From contig PKUV01000164.1 of the NCBI GenBank assembly GCA_003131315.1, positions 4,123 through 68,122 of the forward strand: a DNA stretch of 64,000 nucleotides, in the 5' to 3' direction. Source of the stretch: Acidobacteriaceae bacterium (GTDB lineage: Bacteria > Acidobacteriota > Terriglobia > Terriglobales > Acidobacteriaceae). Numbering within the stretch: position 1 is the first letter of the stretch; the number at the start of each line of letters is the position of its first letter. Both the position numbers and the translations under genes were made by a program. Positions 1-8,272 of this stretch are shown in pieces. The notes under the pieces are model-generated. The model saw only the letters and a program-made list of their open reading frames with translations. It ran no database searches and had not been told where the DNA came from.

Positions 1-54
1 GAGACGCCCGTCCCTCCACCGTGTGACTCGTTACGCGGTCACGGTATAGCGGAT

Positions 55-396
55 CTATCCGGGTGGCCACTGCAGCGCGCGCCCGCCGATCAGGTGCACA
101 TGCAGATGAAAAACCGACTGGCCCGCGCGCGCGCCCACATTTAGCACCGTGCGGTACCCATCTTCAATCGACCGCTCCCGTGCAATTTGCGCGGCCACCA
201 GGTGACAGCGCCCCACTAACTCCGCGTCTTCTGGCGCGGCTTCCTTCAAACCAGAAATATGTTTTTTCGGGATGACCAGCACGTGGGTCGGGCCTTGTGG
301 GTTCAGATCTTCAAAGGCAAAAGTGTGCTCGTCTTCATAGACTTTCTTGGATGGCACTTCGCCGCGAATGATCCGGCAGAACAAACAATCCGCCAT
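55..396 (-). CDS. HIT family (HINT-like) nucleotide hydrolase
   Basis: Histidine-triad protein of 113 aa, expected to hydrolyse purine nucleoside phosphoramidates or related nucleotide conjugates in the cytoplasm. Seen: the catalytic H-x-H-x-H motif as HLHVH at residues 97-101, CLFC at residues 4-7 like the zinc pair of Hint proteins, and the typical NPQGPTHVLVIPKKH segment near residue 32. An in-frame ATG lies 12 codons upstream, but the ATG at 396 follows a strong GGGGGAG and gives the usual family length. It is the last gene of a minus-strand run that includes rlpA, 124 bp away. Family assignment is firm; the natural substrate is unknown. Confidence 0.93.
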   Translation of the reverse strand: MADCLFCRIIRGEVPSKKVYEDEHTFAFEDLNPQGPTHVLVIPKKHISGLKEAAPEDAELVGRCHLVAAQIARERSIEDGYRTVLNVGARAGQSVFHLHVHLIGGRALQWPPG

Positions 397-520
397 AGGG
401 TTGGTCTCCCCCTCGCCTGGGATTACGATCATCCCGCAAGTAACTCACGGAGATAAGTTCTCGATATCTCCGGAAGAAACAATATCACCCAAGTTAGCGG
501 CGTTTTGTAAAGAAATGTCT

Positions 521-1291
521 TCAGTCGAGCCGCACCAGAAACACGGACCCCTCCGCAGTCTCGGTCTCGTGGGCCAGAGTGGTTGCGCGCTGGCGGTCGT
601 CGTCCAGCACTCGTACCCGCACCCACCAGTCTCCCACGGGACTTACAAACTTCAGGACTTTGGCCGTCTGGTACCGCTTCTGCATGTGTTCCGCCAATTC
701 AGCGGCCGCTTTCTCCCCGGTGAAAGAGCCGATCTGAACCGCCCAGCGTCCGCCCGTATCGAGAGGCGCCGGCGATTGCAGCACCTCCAGCCGAACTTTG
801 GCAGTGCCGGGTAAGTACACATCCAGGGCCTTCGCGGCGGCGAGGGAGAGATCGACGATGCGTCCCACCACGAACGGCCCGCGATCGGTGATCCGCACCA
901 CCGCCGAATGTCCGGTCTTCAAATTCGTGACGCGCATGATCGAGCCCAGCGGCAAAGTAAGATGTGCCGCCGTCATCGCGTGCATGTTGTAAACCTCGCC
1001 GTTCGATCCGCGCCGGTTGTGATACGGAGCGCCGTACCAGCTCGCGATCCCGGTTTCTTCAAAAATCGCTTTCGCACCGGCGGGAACTTCGATCTTCTCG
1101 TCTTCGCGCGTCGTTTCTGCGGACGGCGGAGTCGCGACCGGTTTTTCGTGCGGAAGTGAGGGTGGCGGTGGAACCTGCGCCTGCGTGTGTTTATGCCCGC
1201 CACAGCCGCTCAGAAGCGCGCTGCCCACCAATAGAAGGAATAGAAGACATGGCAGCGGACATGGCGCCGGCCACCGCAACGGTCGCCGCAC
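521..1291 (-). CDS. rlpA: RlpA-like septal ring lytic transglycosylase lipoprotein with SPOR domain
   Basis: Predicted outer-membrane lipoprotein of 256 aa that cleaves glycan strands lacking stem peptides at the division site. A GTG start at 1291 gives a clean lipoprotein signal with lipobox LLSGC and Cys30. A double-psi beta-barrel follows, with GIASWYG, the NGEVYNMHAMTAAH region and VRITDRGPF, where the Asp is the usual catalytic acid. The C-terminus (WAVQIGSFTGEKAAAELA onward) is a SPOR domain that binds denuded peptidoglycan. The frame stays open to an ATG at 1729, but that stretch crosses the upstream small gene and lacks protein character. It lies 32 bp after the 74-aa gene, probably co-transcribed. 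Confidence 0.9.
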   Translation of the reverse strand: MRRPLRWPAPCPLPCLLFLLLVGSALLSGCGGHKHTQAQVPPPPSLPHEKPVATPPSAETTREDEKIEVPAGAKAIFEETGIASWYGAPYHNRRGSNGEVYNMHAMTAAHLTLPLGSIMRVTNLKTGHSAVVRITDRGPFVVGRIVDLSLAAAKALDVYLPGTAKVRLEVLQSPAPLDTGGRWAVQIGSFTGEKAAAELAEHMQKRYQTAKVLKFVSPVGDWWVRVRVLDDDRQRATTLAHETETAEGSVFLVRLD

Positions 1292-1323
1292 GTTCTTTGG
1301 CGGGGAACTGGAAGGGAGGCGGT

Positions 1324-1548
1324 TCAAGAATTCTTGCGCTGCTTCTCCAGAAAGTCCGCGAACTCGGAGAGCTTTCCCGCCGCGGTTCGCAGCGCCTTCG
1401 AGGAATGTGTTCGCACCGCCGGCACAACCTCGTCGTTCAGATACGCCACCAGGTCCGCCGTCTCTTTTTCCAGAGTCTCGGCGATATTCGCTACCGAGCG
1501 ATTGAAGCGCGCGGAAGCCTCTTCCACCTTGCGGTCGAATTCGGTCAT
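1324..1548 (-). CDS. Small helical conserved hypothetical protein
   Basis: A 74-aa soluble protein, highly charged and almost wholly helical by eye (MTEFDRKVEEASARF..., ending KLSEFADFLEKQRKNS), consistent with a short coiled coil. No domain recognised. The ATG at 1548 is preferred over the one at 1554 because GGCAGG lies six bases upstream of it. It is immediately upstream of rlpA on the same strand, which suggests co-transcription and perhaps an envelope or division role, but that is inference only. Confidence 0.6.
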   Translation of the reverse strand: MTEFDRKVEEASARFNRSVANIAETLEKETADLVAYLNDEVVPAVRTHSSKALRTAAGKLSEFADFLEKQRKNS

Positions 1549-1683
1549 ACCCATCCTGCCGGTTCGGGTTAATGTTCACGCGTGTGTCGCGGTTACCGGG
1601 CTTCATCATTATCGTGGGCCCTCTCCCAGCGGTCAATCGGCTTTGTGTGGAAGCGGTGCTACGCCCAGGACTACGCCCCGCTT

Positions 1684-1704
1684 GGACGGGGCAAAGCCCC
1701 GTCC
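1684..1704. repeat. Palindromic element, family A (GGACGGGGC/GCCCCGTCC)
   Basis: Perfect 9-bp inverted repeat GGACGGGGC-AAA-GCCCCGTCC just upstream of the NTF2-like gene. It belongs with similar G+C-rich palindromes at 2273, 23935, 30620, 30642 and 39573, which share a GACGSGGC-TT/AA-GCCSCGTC core. No transposase is associated; it resembles a REP-type element. Confidence 0.7.
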
Positions 1705-1736
1705 CCACACGCACCAGGTCACGGTACAATCACGCC

Positions 1737-2246
1737 ATGCGTCCGAGGATAGCCGTCGAATCGCCCCCGCTTTCCCTGATGTTCACACCGATGTCCGTAC
1801 TGATCTTCGCGCTGATGTCCGCGCTGACTTTCGCTCCGGCCTGTACCTTTTACCGCGATCGACCGGCGCGCTCCTTGTCGGAAGCGACCGGAGGCGAGGG
1901 TCTGGAGCGCGTCTTCTGGGAAAATGTGCAAGCAGCAAACTGGGTCGAGTTGGAGCGCGCTCTCGCTTCGAATTACGCAGGCGTAACTCCAGGCGGAACG
2001 CTCGATCGCTCCGCCACGCTTGAGCAGTATCGCGGGTGGCAGTTAAAGGACTATGCGCTGGGCGATCTGAAGACCGAGTTGAACGGAACCACCATTGTTG
2101 TGACCTACACCATCACGCTGAACGGCACCTTGAATGGAACCGCCGGCTCGCAACCGCTCCCCTCGGCGCCCCAGCACATGATGACCGTGTGGCAGCAGCA
2201 AAAAGCCGGATGGGTCGCCATCGCGCACAGCGTCAGCCAACCATAA
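1737..2246 (+). CDS. Exported NTF2-like (DUF4440-type) protein
   Basis: 169-aa protein with an N-terminal hydrophobic export segment (MFTPMSVLIFALMSALTFA, about residues 15-33) followed by a compact alpha+beta domain. LERVFWENVQAANWVELERALASNYAGV and the later VVTYTITLNGT...HMMTVWQQQKAGWVAIAHS have the signature of SnoaL/DUF4440 NTF2-like folds, which often bind small molecules or have no known role. The ATG at 1737 was chosen because upstream codons run through a palindromic repeat. Its stop codon shares one base with the proposed start of mutY, so the two are likely translated from one message. The specific function is unknown. Confidence 0.7.
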   Translation: MRPRIAVESPPLSLMFTPMSVLIFALMSALTFAPACTFYRDRPARSLSEATGGEGLERVFWENVQAANWVELERALASNYAGVTPGGTLDRSATLEQYRGWQLKDYALGDLKTELNGTTIVVTYTITLNGTLNGTAGSQPLPSAPQHMMTVWQQQKAGWVAIAHSVSQP

Positions 2247-3334
2247 TGCGCGCATCCGGTTCCATCGCCGTAGAGACGCGGCTTGCCGCGTCTCGAACCG
2301 CCCCGGCTCCGGATTTGGTCAACTCCGCTGTTTCTGGCAAGGATCTCGGTCGTTTCCGGCGCGCGCTGCTCCGCTGGTACGATCAGAATCGCCGCGACCT
2401 TCCCTGGCGCGAAACTCGCGATCCCTACCGCATCTGGCTCAGCGAAATCATGCTGCAGCAGACGCGCGTGGCCGCCGTGCTTGACCATTACCGGATTTTC
2501 CTCGAACGTTTTCCGAATGTAGAAGCGCTCGCCGCGGCTTCTGAAGAGGCCGTGCTGGCAGCCTGGAGCGGTCTGGGCTACTATCGGCGAGCGCGCATGT
2601 TGTACCAGGCCGCGCAGCAGATCGCTGAACAACACGGCGGCTTCCCGCGGAATTCCGAAGCCTTGCTCGCCCTGCCCGGCATCGGACGCTACACCGCCGC
2701 CGCCATCGCCAGCATCGCGTTTGCCGAGCCCGTAGCCGTTGTCGATGGCAATGTCGAGCGTGTGTTGCAAAGATTGATCGGCATCAATCTCACCACGGCG
2801 CAAATCTGGCAACACGCGCAAGCGCTTCTTGCTAGCTCCCGGCCTGGGGATTTCAATCAGGCCATGATGGAACTCGGCGCAACCGTGTGCGTGCCGCGCG
2901 AGCCCCGCTGCCTAATGTGCCCTGTCCGAAAATGGTGTGTCACGCAGGGAGAAGTTCCGCGCGCCGAACCGCCCTCCCGCCAGAAAAAGAAACAAATCTG
3001 GTGTGCCCTTGAGTGGCGCGATGGGGATGGCAATGGCAATAAAAATGGTAAAGTCCGGCTGGTGCAACGCCCGAGAAAAGCCTCGCTCATGCCTGGCATG
3101 TGGGAACTGCCCCAATCGTCCGAGCCTCCGCGCCCATTGCCCGTTTCAGCGCACTGGCGCACGTTTCGCCATTCCATCACCATCACCGACTACACGGTTC
3201 ATGTGTTACGGAATACGCCGTTGCCAGATACTCTGCCCGCCGCGAAAGGCAAGTGGATCGCAATTGATCGCATCCCGCAGATCCCAATCACCGGGTTGAC
3301 TCGGAAAATCCTGAAGGCTGGCGGCATCATCTAA
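2246..3334 (+). CDS. mutY: A/G-specific adenine DNA glycosylase MutY
   Basis: Removes adenine mispaired with 8-oxoguanine in base-excision repair. Seen: catalytic Glu67 in WLSEIMLQQTRV, helix-hairpin-helix LPGIGRYTAAAIASIAF, catalytic Asp167 in VVDGNVERVLQR, and a [4Fe-4S] loop C214-x6-C221-x2-C224-x5-C230. A C-terminal NUDIX-like 8-oxoG recognition domain follows (LMPGMWELPQ). The ATG start overlaps the upstream stop by one base. About 30 residues precede the usual N-terminus, and residues 10-17 are encoded by a palindromic repeat. A TTG at 2315 would give a more typical length, so the true start is uncertain. Confidence 0.95.
   Translation: MRASGSIAVETRLAASRTAPAPDLVNSAVSGKDLGRFRRALLRWYDQNRRDLPWRETRDPYRIWLSEIMLQQTRVAAVLDHYRIFLERFPNVEALAAASEEAVLAAWSGLGYYRRARMLYQAAQQIAEQHGGFPRNSEALLALPGIGRYTAAAIASIAFAEPVAVVDGNVERVLQRLIGINLTTAQIWQHAQALLASSRPGDFNQAMMELGATVCVPREPRCLMCPVRKWCVTQGEVPRAEPPSRQKKKQIWCALEWRDGDGNGNKNGKVRLVQRPRKASLMPGMWELPQSSEPPRPLPVSAHWRTFRHSITITDYTVHVLRNTPLPDTLPAAKGKWIAIDRIPQIPITGLTRKILKAGGII
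2273..2294. repeat. Family A palindrome inside the mutY frame
   Basis: Perfect 10-bp inverted repeat GAGACGCGGC-TT-GCCGCGTCTC. With the ATG at 2246 it is read in frame as ETRLAAS, near the N-terminus of MutY. The same sequence with an AA loop occurs at 23935 and 30642 in intergenic DNA. Confidence 0.85.
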
Positions 3335-3354
3335 TGTTGTGAGGCATTCCTTCT

Positions 3355-3891
3355 ATGAAGTGGCTCGATCGCCTGTTCGGAGGTCCGAAAGATATGGCTG
3401 CATTGCCAGGCGGAACCAAAGCACCTGACTTTTCCTTGCCGGCCCTCGGTGGCGGCAAATTCTCGTTGCAAGCCGCTCTCCAGCGCGGGCAAGTGCTGGC
3501 GGTGTTCTTCAAGGTTTCCTGCCCGGTTTGCCAATATTCGTTTCCGTTTTTCGAGCGCCTGCACAAAGCGTACGGCGACAAGAAAATCACGATCATGGGC
3601 ATCTCGCAGGACAACCAGCGCGACACCGCCGCCTTTCTGAAAGAATACGGCGTTACCTTCCGCACTCTGCTCGACGATCCGAACGGCTACGCTGTCTCGA
3701 ATGCTTACGGCTTGACCAATGTCCCCACTTTGTTCTTGATCGGACAAAACGGCCAGATCGAAATCACCAGCGTCGGATGGGTCAAACAGGAAGTGAAGGA
3801 CGTCAACCGCAAGCTCGCCGCCGCACAGCAAACTCCACCCCTCCCGATCTTTCAATCCGGAGAAGACGTCCGCGATTTCCGCGCTGGTTGA
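3355..3891 (+). CDS. TlpA/AhpC-like thioredoxin-fold redoxin
   Basis: 178-aa thioredoxin-fold protein. Seen: C56-P-V-C59 redox motif after VLAVFFKVS, an AhpC/TSA-like N-terminus (GTKAPDFSLPALGGGKFSL) and the cis-proline segment TNVPTLFLI. No signal peptide or membrane segment is visible, so it probably acts in the cytoplasm as a disulfide reductase or peroxide-reducing redoxin. It begins 20 bp after mutY on the same strand and may share its transcript, which would group oxidative-damage functions. Whether it is a peroxiredoxin or a thiol-disulfide oxidoreductase cannot be settled from motifs. Confidence 0.85.
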   Translation: MKWLDRLFGGPKDMAALPGGTKAPDFSLPALGGGKFSLQAALQRGQVLAVFFKVSCPVCQYSFPFFERLHKAYGDKKITIMGISQDNQRDTAAFLKEYGVTFRTLLDDPNGYAVSNAYGLTNVPTLFLIGQNGQIEITSVGWVKQEVKDVNRKLAAAQQTPPLPIFQSGEDVRDFRAG

Positions 3892-4054
3892 GGCTCGAAA
3901 AACTAATCCCGCGGTCGCGGGACAAAACCCAGGGTAGAAGCCGCATGACGGCCTAAGTTACCCCAGTACGATGCTCGGATGGTGTCGTCCGCCATCCTGT
4001 TTCCGTTTACAATTCGGGGGTATTCCTTCACAACTAAAGCTTCGAGGTCCCCGC

Positions 4055-5776
4055 GTGAACATTCGCAGAATTGCCGTGCTCGCCGCCGTTCTTTTCCCGA
4101 TTGCCGCAGTGTTGGCGCAAGAAAAACCAGCAAAACCGCGCGCCGAATCGCACTTTGGCTCGCACCTTCCCCCGGCGGCCATCGCCGCCATGCAGGGCAT
4201 TCGTCCCAATAACATTGAGACCCATGTCCGCTTTCTCTCCCACGATCTTCTCGAGGGACGCGGCACTGGCCAGCGCGGAGGCGACGTTGCCGCCGAATAC
4301 ATCGCTGCGCAGTTTGCGCTCTATGGACTGAAGCCCGCCGGCGAAAACGATTCCTACCTACAGAAAGTCCCGATGGTCGGCATCACGCCCGGCACCGACA
4401 CACGATTCACTCTGGTTCTCGCCAACGGCCAGTCATCAGATCTTAAGCCCACGGATCTTAAGCCCATCGCCCTCAAGCCACTCGACGATTACGTCGCCTA
4501 CGATCAGACTCAGCAACCCGAATCCACGGTTGATGCCGAGATCGTCTACGTCGGTTACGGCATCGAAGCGCCCGAATACAACTGGGACGATTACAAAGGT
4601 GTGGACGTCAAGGGCAAGATCCTGCTCATGCTGGTCAACGAGCCGCCCTCGGACGATCCGAAGTTCTTCACCGGCAAGGCGCTCACTTACTACGGCCGCT
4701 GGGTTTACAAATACGAGGAAGCCGCACGCAAAGGGGCGGTCGGCGCCATTCTCATCCACAAGACCGAAATGGCCAGCTATGGCTGGGACGTCGTGCGCAA
4801 TTCCAACTCCGGCGAGAAGTCCTATCTCAAACTCGACGGCACTCCCATGCTGAAAGCGGCCGCGTGGATCCAGTTAAGTGTTGCGCGCAATCTCGTCGCG
4901 GCCTCCGGTCTGGATCTCGACAAGATGATGGCCGAGGCGACCTCGCGCGACTTCAAGCCGGTACCGCTCCACGTCCGCCTCTCCGCCCACATGACAAGCA
5001 AGGTTCGTCCTTTCGAATCGAACAATGTGATCGCCGTGCTTCCCGGAGCCGACGCAGTTCTGAAAAGTGAAGGCGTGATGTACACGGCGCACTATGACCA
5101 TCTCGGCATACGGCCCGACATGCCCGGCGACAACATCTATAACGGAGCCATGGACAACGCAACCGGCTGCGGCATCCTGATGGAAATCGCTCGTGCCTAC
5201 GCAGGCGCCGCGCAGAAGCCGCGCCGCTCGATCTATTTCGTCTCGGTCACCGCCGAAGAACAAGGCTTGCTGGGCTCCGAATATTTGGGCAAGCATCCCC
5301 CGATTCCGGCGGGCAAGATTTCGCTCGATCTCAACTACGACGACGTGAGCCCGCTCGGCGCGCCCGAAGAAGTCCAGGTTTCCGGAGCCGAGCGAACCAC
5401 GTTTTATCCTGCGGTACAGGCGATTGCTCAGGATTTCCGCTTCAAGATTCGTCCCGATGCGCGCCCCGAAGCTGGACATTACTACCGCTCCGATCACTTC
5501 AGCCTCGCGCGTGTCGGCATTCCAGCGTTTTCCATCAATGAGGGGATGAAGTTCAAGCACCACGATGAAGCTTGGGGCCTCAAGCAGGACGCCGACTACA
5601 CCGCGCATCACTACCACCAGCCGAGCGACGAGTATCATCCCGGCATGGACTACACCTCGGACGCCGCCATGGCGCGCTTCGGTTTCGCGCTTGGCTGGGA
5701 GGCTGCCAATCAGGCGCGTCCCGTCGGCTGGAAGAAAGGCGATGAATTCGAAAGAGCGCGCCGCGCCAGCCAATAG
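4055..5776 (+). CDS. Secreted M28 family zinc metallopeptidase with PA domain
   Basis: 573-aa exported aminopeptidase-like protein. The GTG at 4055 opens a signal peptide (NIRRIAVLAAVLFPIAAVLA). A protease-associated insert spans roughly residues 140-330 (VYVGYGIEAPEYNWDDYKGVDV, GAVGAILIHKT). The co-catalytic zinc site of M28 is complete: TAHYDHLG, NGAMDNATG, VTAEEQGLLGSEY, LNYDD and YYRSDHFS. Such enzymes remove N-terminal residues from peptides outside the cytoplasm. The frame is open to an earlier ATG at 3971, but those codons lack protein character. A perfect 17-bp inverted repeat follows the stop. Confidence 0.92.
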   Translation: MNIRRIAVLAAVLFPIAAVLAQEKPAKPRAESHFGSHLPPAAIAAMQGIRPNNIETHVRFLSHDLLEGRGTGQRGGDVAAEYIAAQFALYGLKPAGENDSYLQKVPMVGITPGTDTRFTLVLANGQSSDLKPTDLKPIALKPLDDYVAYDQTQQPESTVDAEIVYVGYGIEAPEYNWDDYKGVDVKGKILLMLVNEPPSDDPKFFTGKALTYYGRWVYKYEEAARKGAVGAILIHKTEMASYGWDVVRNSNSGEKSYLKLDGTPMLKAAAWIQLSVARNLVAASGLDLDKMMAEATSRDFKPVPLHVRLSAHMTSKVRPFESNNVIAVLPGADAVLKSEGVMYTAHYDHLGIRPDMPGDNIYNGAMDNATGCGILMEIARAYAGAAQKPRRSIYFVSVTAEEQGLLGSEYLGKHPPIPAGKISLDLNYDDVSPLGAPEEVQVSGAERTTFYPAVQAIAQDFRFKIRPDARPEAGHYYRSDHFSLARVGIPAFSINEGMKFKHHDEAWGLKQDADYTAHHYHQPSDEYHPGMDYTSDAAMARFGFALGWEAANQARPVGWKKGDEFERARRASQ

Positions 5777-5779
5777 CCC

Positions 5780-5855
5780 GTGTGGCGCGGACACTCTTGT
5801 CCGCGGCCTTTGAATTTGCTTTGATCTTTCGCGGACAGGAGTGTCCGCGCCACAC
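5780..5855. repeat. 17-bp perfect inverted repeat after the M28 gene (family B)
   Basis: GTGTGGCGCGGACACTC (5780-5796) is repeated in perfect inverse at 5839-5855, with a second nested GTCCGC/GCGGAC pair inside. It starts 4 bp after the peptidase stop, so it could end or process that transcript. A half-copy beginning GTGTGGCGCGGAC lies at 31123 between iscA and hscB, which shows it is a dispersed element rather than a simple terminator; there is no T-tract. Confidence 0.8.
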
Positions 5856-5975
5856 TAATCACGTTACCGCGATAATTTGCGCTTGCACTTGAGTAACTTT
5901 GGACCCGTCCCGGCGACGTGCTAGCCTGCTGCTTAGTATCGCAGTTTCAGCGATTTGCAAGCAGCGCAAGAGACG

Positions 5976-8228
5976 ATGCCCAAGCTCCCGATTTTTCGGT
6001 TGCGTACTTCTGAACCGCCCAGTCGGCCCGATCTTCAATACTACGGGCTCACACTCGCGTTCAGCGATTTGCAACTGGGCGTCGACAATCTCCGCTACGA
6101 CGTTTTTCTCAGCCCGCGCATTACCGCGGATTTAAGTTTTCATCTCGCGCGTTACATCTGCCGCTTCGGCGAGGTGGAATCGCTTTTCGAAATGGACGTT
6201 CCCTCCGCGACCCAAACAAAATTCATACGCGCCGCCGAGGGCACCACCAAACTGCGCAAGCCCGGCCCCGCCGACCTGAGGACTCTGCTGGTCTCGATTC
6301 ATCTCGCGATCCTGAATCGCGCCAAGGCAGAAGGCAATCCATCGGTCGATGTGCTCGGCCGCCTGGCCGTGCTCAAGTTCATACGCACCGAACTGCAAGC
6401 GCAGTTTGCCAGGATTCTCGAACAGTGCCGCATGAAGTCGAAGTCGCTCGAGGGCGTGCGGCAGGCGAAAATGATGCAGACGCAGGAGATCGTCTCCTCT
6501 TTCCAGGTGCACAAGAAGATCATCCTCCGCCGCGCCGGGCAGGAGATGTTTCGTCTGCTTGGCGAAATCGAAAAAGAAACGCTGGCCCGCACTCGCCGCT
6601 CGCTGCTCGGCGAATTACCCGCCGATTGCTATCGTCTGTTCCTCAATCCGCTGATTCTTACCGAAGATGGACGCGACGATTATCTCTGCGCCGAGCACTA
6701 TTACATGTTCGGCAACTTCGACAAAGATCCCGACCGTTTTCCCAGTCTCCGGCAGTTCGCGTTAAATTTTCTGCGTGAACTCGGATACGGGGAAGGCATT
6801 GACGATGAGCATCTGGAGCAGGCGCTCAATGTTCCCGAAAACGCCGCCACGCTCGTTGGCACCGGCAACGGCGAAGACTCCACGCCAGAAGATCGCAATA
6901 GAAAAGACCGCCTCGACATCTGGACCCGTATGCTGCAGCGCGAAGGCGTTCTTTCGCACGTCGTTGCTTCCTATGAAGCCGTTCCTCTGCTCGCCGAATA
7001 TGCGCCCCGGGTGAATCCGCAGCAGATCAAGAACGCGCTGATGTTCCGCGAAGAATCAGAGCGCGTAGAAAGAATAATTGCCGAAAGCCGTCTCCATTCC
7101 GATCGGCTCTTTGCCGCCGTGGGACGCGTAGCCTCCTGCCGCGGCTCGGAGCGCAGCCGCTTTGCCGCGCGTCTTCTGCACGACCTTTTTTGCTATCACC
7201 GCGACCTGCGCGGCCTGGAAGCCCTCAGCGCCGGTCTTGACAGTATCAACCTGGTCAGCGACGACAAAGTCCGCGAACTCTCCACGCTCAACGGCATGCT
7301 CTACGAGTTCCTGCCTCCCGAAGACCAGAAGCCCGCCGAGGATCGTGTGGTTCACCACGTGATCCTTAAGGCCGACGTGCGCGACTCTTCTCGCCTCACC
7401 CGCTCGCTGATGGAAAAAGGCATGAACGCCGCCTCGTATTTCAGTCTTAATTTCTACGATCCGGTAAACAAGTTGCTGGCGAAATACGGCGCCACCAAAG
7501 TCTTCCTCGAAGGCGATGCCATCATTGTGGCGCTGCTCGAGCGCGAAGGCGAAGCCATGCTCAGCGTCGGCCGCACCTGCGTCCTGGCGTGGGAGATTGT
7601 GAGCCTGCTGCGCGAGTACAACGAACTCCTGGAACGCTCCGGTCTACCCCAGATGGAGGTCGGCCTGGGCATCGCCTACCAGGATTCGCCTCCGCTCTAC
7701 CTGATGGATGGCGAGCACCGCATCATGATTTCCGACGCCATCAATGAAAGCGACCGTCTCTCTTCCTGCAGCAAGCGCGTCCGCAAGAAACTCGCGCCCG
7801 ATGCCGGAGTCTTCCAGGTGTACTCGGTGCAGATCGGAGGCGGAGGCAATAACAATGGCAGCACGAGCCCCGAAGCCGGAGCGGAAGAAATGCGCCTTAA
7901 CTACAACGTAGGTGGGATCTGTCTGAGTGAAGCGGCCTTCCGCAAACTGCAGCAGGAAATCTCGCTTTCCCCCTGGGCGGCAAATCTCAGCGAGCCCGGG
8001 TTTACCGGACCATGGATCGACGAGCAGCGCGAGTTCTTCGTCGGCACCGTTCCCATCGCCAATGGAATGTTTCGCAAGATTGCCATCCGCAAGAACCGCA
8101 TCGCCCAGGTCGATGTCCGCGATCTATCCATCTTGCACTGGACCGACCGCTGCTATTACGAAGTGTGCGCAAATCCCGCAGTGTACGCCGCCCTGCCCGG
8201 AGAAAAATCAGCGTCTGCTCAACCTTAG
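5976..8228 (+). CDS. Large protein with class III nucleotidyl-cyclase-like domain
   Basis: 750-aa soluble protein. The first ~450 residues are mainly helical and unrecognised. From about residue 460 it matches a class III adenylyl/guanylyl cyclase domain: ILKADVRDSSRL (first metal Asp), FLEGDAIIVAL (second metal Asp in the GD turn) and ISDAINESDRLSS, which fits the N-x3-R transition-state pair. The Lys that usually selects adenine stands next to the GD motif; here the only nearby Lys is two residues further away (TKVFLEGD), so substrate choice is unclear. ATG 5976 is preferred to the TTG at 5955. It may make a cyclic nucleotide or be a degenerate sensor; no known partner is adjacent. Confidence 0.7.
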   Translation: MPKLPIFRLRTSEPPSRPDLQYYGLTLAFSDLQLGVDNLRYDVFLSPRITADLSFHLARYICRFGEVESLFEMDVPSATQTKFIRAAEGTTKLRKPGPADLRTLLVSIHLAILNRAKAEGNPSVDVLGRLAVLKFIRTELQAQFARILEQCRMKSKSLEGVRQAKMMQTQEIVSSFQVHKKIILRRAGQEMFRLLGEIEKETLARTRRSLLGELPADCYRLFLNPLILTEDGRDDYLCAEHYYMFGNFDKDPDRFPSLRQFALNFLRELGYGEGIDDEHLEQALNVPENAATLVGTGNGEDSTPEDRNRKDRLDIWTRMLQREGVLSHVVASYEAVPLLAEYAPRVNPQQIKNALMFREESERVERIIAESRLHSDRLFAAVGRVASCRGSERSRFAARLLHDLFCYHRDLRGLEALSAGLDSINLVSDDKVRELSTLNGMLYEFLPPEDQKPAEDRVVHHVILKADVRDSSRLTRSLMEKGMNAASYFSLNFYDPVNKLLAKYGATKVFLEGDAIIVALLEREGEAMLSVGRTCVLAWEIVSLLREYNELLERSGLPQMEVGLGIAYQDSPPLYLMDGEHRIMISDAINESDRLSSCSKRVRKKLAPDAGVFQVYSVQIGGGGNNNGSTSPEAGAEEMRLNYNVGGICLSEAAFRKLQQEISLSPWAANLSEPGFTGPWIDEQREFFVGTVPIANGMFRKIAIRKNRIAQVDVRDLSILHWTDRCYYEVCANPAVYAALPGEKSASAQP

Positions 8229-8272
8229 AATTAAAAGCTAGAATTCCGAGGATCTGGTCGCGCTTCACCCGC

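Noticed and set aside
1292-1729. A 146-codon N-terminal extension of RlpA
   Set aside because: It overlaps the 74-aa gene on the same strand and lacks protein character; the GTG at 1291 opens a perfect lipoprotein signal.
5780-5855. A classic Rho-independent terminator after the M28 gene
   Set aside because: There is no T-tract and partial copies occur elsewhere, so it is listed as a dispersed repeat, although it may still affect transcription.
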